A stretch of DNA of 64,000 bases. It comes from Ferrovibrio sp964218355 (GTDB taxonomy: Bacteria; Pseudomonadota; Alphaproteobacteria; Ferrovibrionales; Ferrovibrionaceae). The stretch is from contig NZ_CAXPMC010000016.1 in NCBI RefSeq assembly GCF_964218355.1, positions 62,001-126,000 of the forward strand, read 5' to 3'. The first letter of the stretch is position 1. The number at the start of each line of letters is the position of its first letter. This document shows positions 60,414 through 64,000 of this stretch, in pieces. A model generated the notes under the pieces. It worked only from the letters and a program-made list of their open reading frames with translations. It was not told where the DNA came from and did no database searches. Position numbers and translations under genes: made by a program.

Positions 60414-61841
60414 ATGATCCCGCGCTACACCCGTCCCGAAATGGCCGCCATCTGGGAGCCGGAGCAGAAATTCCGCATCTGGTTCGAGATCGAGGCCCAT
60501 GCCTGCGACGCCCAGGCGGCGCTGGGCGTGATCCCGAAGGCGGCAGCGAAAGAGGTCTGGAAGAAGGGCCAGTGGGAGATCAAGCGCATCGACGCCATCG
60601 AGCGCGAGACCAAGCACGACGTGATCGCCTTCCTGACCAACCTCGCCGAATATGTCGGCCCGGCCGCCCGCTTCGTGCACCAGGGCATGACCTCGTCGGA
60701 CGTGCTGGATACCTGCTTCAACGTGCAGCTGGTGCGCGCCGCCGACCTGCTGATTGCCGGCTGCGACCGCGTCCTGGCCGCCCTGAAGGAGCGTGCCTTC
60801 GAGTTCAAGCTGCTGCCCTGCATCGGCCGCAGCCACGGCATCCATGCCGAGCCGGTCACCTTCGGCCTCAAGCTGGCCGGCTACCATGCCGAGTTCCAGC
60901 GCGCCCGCAAGCGGCTGGTGCTGGCCCGCGAGGAAGTCGCCACCTGTGCCATCTCGGGTGCGGTCGGCACCTTCGCCAATATCGACCCCGCCGTGGAAGA
61001 GCATGTGGCGAAGAAGCTCGGCCTGCAGCCCGAGCCGGTCTCGACCCAGGTGATCCCCCGCGACCGCCATGCCGCCTATTTCGCCCATCTGGCCGTGGTC
61101 GCCGCCTCGATCGAGCGGCTGGCCACCGAGATCCGCCACCTGCAGCGTTCCGAGGTGATGGAGGCCGAGGAATTCTTCTCGCCGGGCCAGAAGGGCTCGA
61201 GTGCCATGCCGCACAAGCGCAACCCGGTGCTGACCGAGAACCTGACCGGGCTGGCCCGGCTGGTCCGCTCGGCGGTGGTGCCGGCGCTGGAGAACGTGGC
61301 GCTGTGGCACGAGCGCGACATCAGCCATTCGTCGGTGGAGCGCGGCATCGGCCCGGATGCCACCATCCATCTCGATTTCGCCCTGCACCGGCTGGCCGGC
61401 GTGATCGAGAAGCTGGTGGTGTATCCCGACAACATGATGAAGAATCTCGACCGCTTCGGCGGCCTGGTGCATTCCCAGCGTGTCCTGCTGGCCCTGACCC
61501 AGGCCGGCCTCAGCCGCGAGGACAGCTACCGGCTGGTGCAGAAGCATGCCCTGCGCATCTGGCAGCAGGGCGGCGATTTCCTGCAGGCCCTACTGGCCGA
61601 GAAGGAGGTCACCGACCGACTGAAGCCGGCGCAGCTGACCGCCCTGTTCGACCTTGGCTACCACCTCAAGCATGTCGACACCATCTTCGCCCGTGTCTTC
61701 GGCAGGGAAGGTGTCACGCCCGGCGTGAAGAGGAACGGCGCGAAGAAGGGCGGCGTGAAGAGGAGCCGCGCCAGAGCGAAACCCGCCCGCAAGACAGCGA
61801 AGAAGGCGGCAAAAAAGCCGGCCGCCGGCAAGAAGCGTTGA
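60414..61841 (+). CDS. purB: Adenylosuccinate lyase with basic C-terminal tail
   Basis: A 475-residue fumarase-superfamily enzyme acting twice in purine synthesis. The signature GSSAMPHKRNPVLTENL at about residue 260 and TSSDVLDTCFNVQL are clear. The usual protein ends near residue 435; this one continues with about 40 residues of Lys/Arg/Ala (KPARKTAKKAAKKPAAGKKR at the end), like the H1-like protein at 55.5 kb. GAGG precedes ATG 60414. The enormous open frame upstream, crossing antisense to the dehydrogenase, is rejected. Confidence 0.95.
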   Translation: MIPRYTRPEMAAIWEPEQKFRIWFEIEAHACDAQAALGVIPKAAAKEVWKKGQWEIKRIDAIERETKHDVIAFLTNLAEYVGPAARFVHQGMTSSDVLDTCFNVQLVRAADLLIAGCDRVLAALKERAFEFKLLPCIGRSHGIHAEPVTFGLKLAGYHAEFQRARKRLVLAREEVATCAISGAVGTFANIDPAVEEHVAKKLGLQPEPVSTQVIPRDRHAAYFAHLAVVAASIERLATEIRHLQRSEVMEAEEFFSPGQKGSSAMPHKRNPVLTENLTGLARLVRSAVVPALENVALWHERDISHSSVERGIGPDATIHLDFALHRLAGVIEKLVVYPDNMMKNLDRFGGLVHSQRVLLALTQAGLSREDSYRLVQKHALRIWQQGGDFLQALLAEKEVTDRLKPAQLTALFDLGYHLKHVDTIFARVFGREGVTPGVKRNGAKKGGVKRSRARAKPARKTAKKAAKKPAAGKKR

Positions 61842-61850
61842 CATAGCCGC

Positions 61851-61894
61851 CATGGCGTCCTCTCCTTGCGGAAAAGAGGGAGAGAGACGCCATG
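61851..61894 (+). promoter_or_regulatory. Predicted hairpin covering ribosome site and start codon
   Basis: CATGGCGTC (61851-61859) pairs with GACGCCATG (61886-61894), and CTCTCC (61860-61865) pairs with GGAGAG (61879-61884) with one bulged A. The 15 pairs enclose a 13-base loop. The right arm contains the ribosome site and the ATG (61892-61894) of the dehalogenase gene, so the folded mRNA would hide both. Confidence 0.6.
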
Positions 61895-62776
61895 ATCGAG
61901 GCCCTGCGCACGCCGGATGACCGGTTTGCCAATCTGCCCGGCTATCCGTGGCAGCCGCATTACCTGACCCACGACAACGGCCTGCGCATGCATTACCTCG
62001 ACGAGGGGAAGCATGGCGGCCGCACCTTCCTCTGCCTGCACGGCCAGCCGACCTGGAGCTATCTCTACCGGCGGATGATCCCGGTCTTCACAGCAGCCGG
62101 CCATCGCGTGGTGGCGCCGGACCTGTTCGGTTTCGGCCGCTCCGACAAGCCGCGCGACGAGTCGGTCTATAGCTTCGATTTCCACCGCGACAGCCTGATC
62201 GCCCTGATCCGGGCCCTGAACCTGCAGGATATTGTGCTGGTCTGCCAGGACTGGGGCGGACTGCTGGGCCTGACCATCCCGATGAAGATGCCGGAGCGGT
62301 TCGCGGGCCTGCTGGTGATGAACACGGCGCTGGGCACCGGCGACGCGCCGCTGACGCAGGGCTTCCTCGACTGGCGCGCCTGGAACAACAAGAATCCGGA
62401 CATGCCGGTCGCCAGGCTGATGCAGCGCAGCTGCCCGCATCTGAGCGAAGCCGAAGCCGCCGCCTACGAAGCGCCCTATCCCGACGCCGATTACAAGGGC
62501 GGCGTGCGGCGCTTTCCGAATCTGGTGCCGGATTCACCCGAGGCCGGCGGCGCCGCGCATTCGCGGCGGGCGCGGGATTTCTGGAAGAATGAATGGGCCG
62601 GCAGGAGCTTCATGGCCATCGGCATGACCGATCCGGTGCTCGGGCCGCCGGTGATGCGCAGCCTGCAGAGGCTGATCAGGAACTGCCCGGCGCCGCTGGA
62701 ACTCGGCGAGGCCGGACATTTCGTGCAGGAATGGGGCGAGCGCGTCGCCAGGGAAGCGCTCGCCGCCGGTCTGTAG
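61892..62776 (+). CDS. Haloalkane dehalogenase (HLD-I type)
   Basis: A 294-residue alpha/beta hydrolase that would replace halide by hydroxyl. Nucleophile Asp120 and halide-binding Trp121 are in CQDWGG, oxyanion loop LHGQPTWSYLYR, the second Trp is Trp164, acid Asp247 (MTDPVLG) and base His276 (EAGHFVQEWG), the DhlA/DhmA arrangement. Epoxide hydrolases share the scaffold, but the WGG and WRAW pair favour a dehalogenase. It starts 50 bp after purB behind a hairpin. Confidence 0.88.
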   Translation: MIEALRTPDDRFANLPGYPWQPHYLTHDNGLRMHYLDEGKHGGRTFLCLHGQPTWSYLYRRMIPVFTAAGHRVVAPDLFGFGRSDKPRDESVYSFDFHRDSLIALIRALNLQDIVLVCQDWGGLLGLTIPMKMPERFAGLLVMNTALGTGDAPLTQGFLDWRAWNNKNPDMPVARLMQRSCPHLSEAEAAAYEAPYPDADYKGGVRRFPNLVPDSPEAGGAAHSRRARDFWKNEWAGRSFMAIGMTDPVLGPPVMRSLQRLIRNCPAPLELGEAGHFVQEWGERVAREALAAGL

Positions 62777-62777
62777 G

Positions 62778-63230
62778 CTATTTGGCGAAGATCATCTCGT
62801 CGTTGGCGAAGGCCTTGAATTCGAGGGCGTTGCCCGAAGGGTCGAGGAAAAACATGGTGTGCTGCTCGCCCACCTCGCCCTCGAAACGCACATAGGGCTC
62901 GATGATGAACGTGATGCCGGCATCGGTCAGCTTCCTGGCCAGGGCCTTCCAGTCCGGAATGGTCAGGATCACGCCGAAATGCTTGACCGGCACATCGTGG
63001 CCATCGACCGCGCCGGCTTTCTTGTAGCCGGTTTCCTCCGGCGCCAGATGCGCCACCACCTGGTGACCGTAGAAGTCGAAATCGACCCAGCTTTCCGACG
63101 ACCGGCCCTCTTCGCAGCCCAGCAGATCGCCATAGAAAGCGCGAGCCTCGGCAATGTCGCGAACCGGAAAGGCCAGGTGGAAGGGGCGGATGGTACGGGT
63201 CTGCGCTTTCGCGGGGGTCAGGGCATTCAT
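62778..63230 (-). CDS. VOC/glyoxalase-fold dioxygenase-like protein
   Basis: A 150-residue two-unit VOC protein. Likely metal ligands are His18 (PFHLAFPV), His at VKHFGVI and Glu in DPSGNALEFKAF. Members act as glyoxalases, dioxygenases or fosfomycin-type resistance proteins; none is assignable. It is convergent with the dehalogenase and divergent from a LysR gene 85 bp away, which may regulate it. Confidence 0.8.
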   Translation of the reverse strand: MNALTPAKAQTRTIRPFHLAFPVRDIAEARAFYGDLLGCEEGRSSESWVDFDFYGHQVVAHLAPEETGYKKAGAVDGHDVPVKHFGVILTIPDWKALARKLTDAGITFIIEPYVRFEGEVGEQHTMFFLDPSGNALEFKAFANDEMIFAK

Positions 63231-63315
63231 GGGGGGCTCCTTGCTGGCCGGAACGGTATCGGCGCGATGATAGCCGCTGGCCTGCCGGCCACAATCGATT
63301 TAAACTCGCCACGCT

Positions 63316-64000
63316 ATGAGTTTTTCTCATGATAGCCGGTTGCCGTCGCTGAATGCCCTGCGCGCCTTCGAGGCGGCCGGCCGGCATCTCAGCTTCACCC
63401 GCGCGGCCACCGAACTGCATGTCACCCAGGGTGCCGTCAGCCGGCTGGTCAAACAGCTGGAAGAGGATCTGGGCACAAAGCTGCTGGAACGCGGCCCGCG
63501 CGGCCTCGCGCTGACCGCCGCCGGCGCCGCCTATCTGCCCAGCCTGAGCGATGCCTTCCAGCGCCTGACGGCCGCGACCCGGCTGGTGGCCCGCCCGGCG
63601 CGGCCGGCCAACCATCTGGCCATCACCATGCTGCCCACCTTCGCCATGCGCTGGTTCATGCCCCGACTGGCCGGCTTCCACCGCCGCCACCCGGCGATCA
63701 CTGTGGACGTCACCGCGGTCGACCGGCCGGTGGATTTCTCTGCCGAGCCGGTGGATGTCGGCATCCAGTATGGCCCGCATGCAGCTGCCGCCGACTGGCC
63801 CGCAGGCCTGACCGCCGAATTTCTCATGGGCGAGACGGTCATTCTGGTGGCCAGCCCGGCCCTGCTGAAGGCGAAACCCCTGAAGCGCGCCGCCGATATC
63901 GGCCGCCATGTGCTGCTGACCCATTCGACCCGGCCGCGGGCCTGGGCGGAATGGTTCGCCGCCGCCGGGCTGACTGCGGCGAAACCGGCGGCCGGCCCGG
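63316..64000 (+). CDS. LysR family regulator, truncated by window end
   Basis: 228 residues are visible from ATG 63316: HTH LNALRAFEAAGRHLSFTRAA, TQGAVSRLVKQLEEDLGTKL, then the effector domain (LAITMLPTFAMRWFMPRLAGF), GcvA-like and similar to the regulator at 14.4 kb. The frame is open at 64000, so the C-terminus is outside the window. It is divergent from the VOC gene. Confidence 0.88.
   Translation, partial: MSFSHDSRLPSLNALRAFEAAGRHLSFTRAATELHVTQGAVSRLVKQLEEDLGTKLLERGPRGLALTAAGAAYLPSLSDAFQRLTAATRLVARPARPANHLAITMLPTFAMRWFMPRLAGFHRRHPAITVDVTAVDRPVDFSAEPVDVGIQYGPHAAAADWPAGLTAEFLMGETVILVASPALLKAKPLKRAADIGRHVLLTHSTRPRAWAEWFAAAGLTAAKPAAGP

Overview
The window is GC-rich chromosomal DNA, densely packed with genes, with no rRNA, transposase, integrase, phage gene or CRISPR array visible. 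The gene set (DUF1127 mini-proteins, a membrane-type urate oxidase PuuD, a C-P lyase operon headed by PhnF, GcdH with a family III CoA-transferase, many LysR/GntR regulators) suggests a heterotrophic, aerobic alphaproteobacterium, perhaps a member of Rhodospirillales. That assignment is inferred from gene content only.

Layout. 1-4.8 kb: tail of an unidentified gene, a dNTPase, two acetyltransferases and a FUSC-type membrane protein. 4.8-8.2 kb: acetyl-CoA synthetase, a MarR regulator and a divergent PaaI-type thioesterase. 8.2-11.8 kb: two DUF1127 proteins, an ArsR-like regulator, tRNA-Gly(CCC) and a methyltransferase. This stretch holds an unusual concentration of short tandem repeats. 11.8-15.3 kb: a glutarate-degradation unit (CoA-transferase, glutaryl-CoA dehydrogenase, divergent LysR). 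15.2-16.3 kb: adenine/adenosine deaminase. 17-20 kb: arsenic operon arsR-arsI-arsC-acr3-arsC. 20-24.4 kb: asparagine synthase and two glycosyltransferase-type membrane proteins. 24.5-27.3 kb: two-component system with an overlapping lipoprotein gene.

28.3-40.4 kb is a nearly complete phosphonate system: phnF divergent from phnGHIJKLM, an HD-domain oxygenase-like gene, phnN and a LysE exporter, then phnCDE and a divergent DUF1045 gene. phnP is absent, and DUF1045 (a 2H-phosphoesterase-like protein) is a candidate replacement. 41.7-53 kb is a purine/ureide catabolic region: PuuD, guanine deaminase, HiuH, UraD, glycerate kinase, allantoate amidohydrolase, a second M20 hydrolase, PuuE and a GntR/FCD regulator. 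Four promoters in it share a YTGTAYACAA-type palindrome, suggesting one regulon. Together these genes convert guanine-derived urate to allantoate and onward, with glycerate kinase placed to recover glyoxylate carbon.

53-64 kb: secreted proteins including a DUF2145 protein, a histone H1-like Lys/Ala protein, LysR and GST, a LysE exporter, a long acyl-CoA dehydrogenase, purB with a basic tail, a haloalkane dehalogenase whose start lies in a strong predicted hairpin, a glyoxalase-fold protein and a truncated LysR.

The most unusual signals are non-coding: short tandem arrays (10-24 bp units) at gene boundaries, several overlapping start or stop codons; the shared purine operator; and the hairpin over the dehalogenase start.
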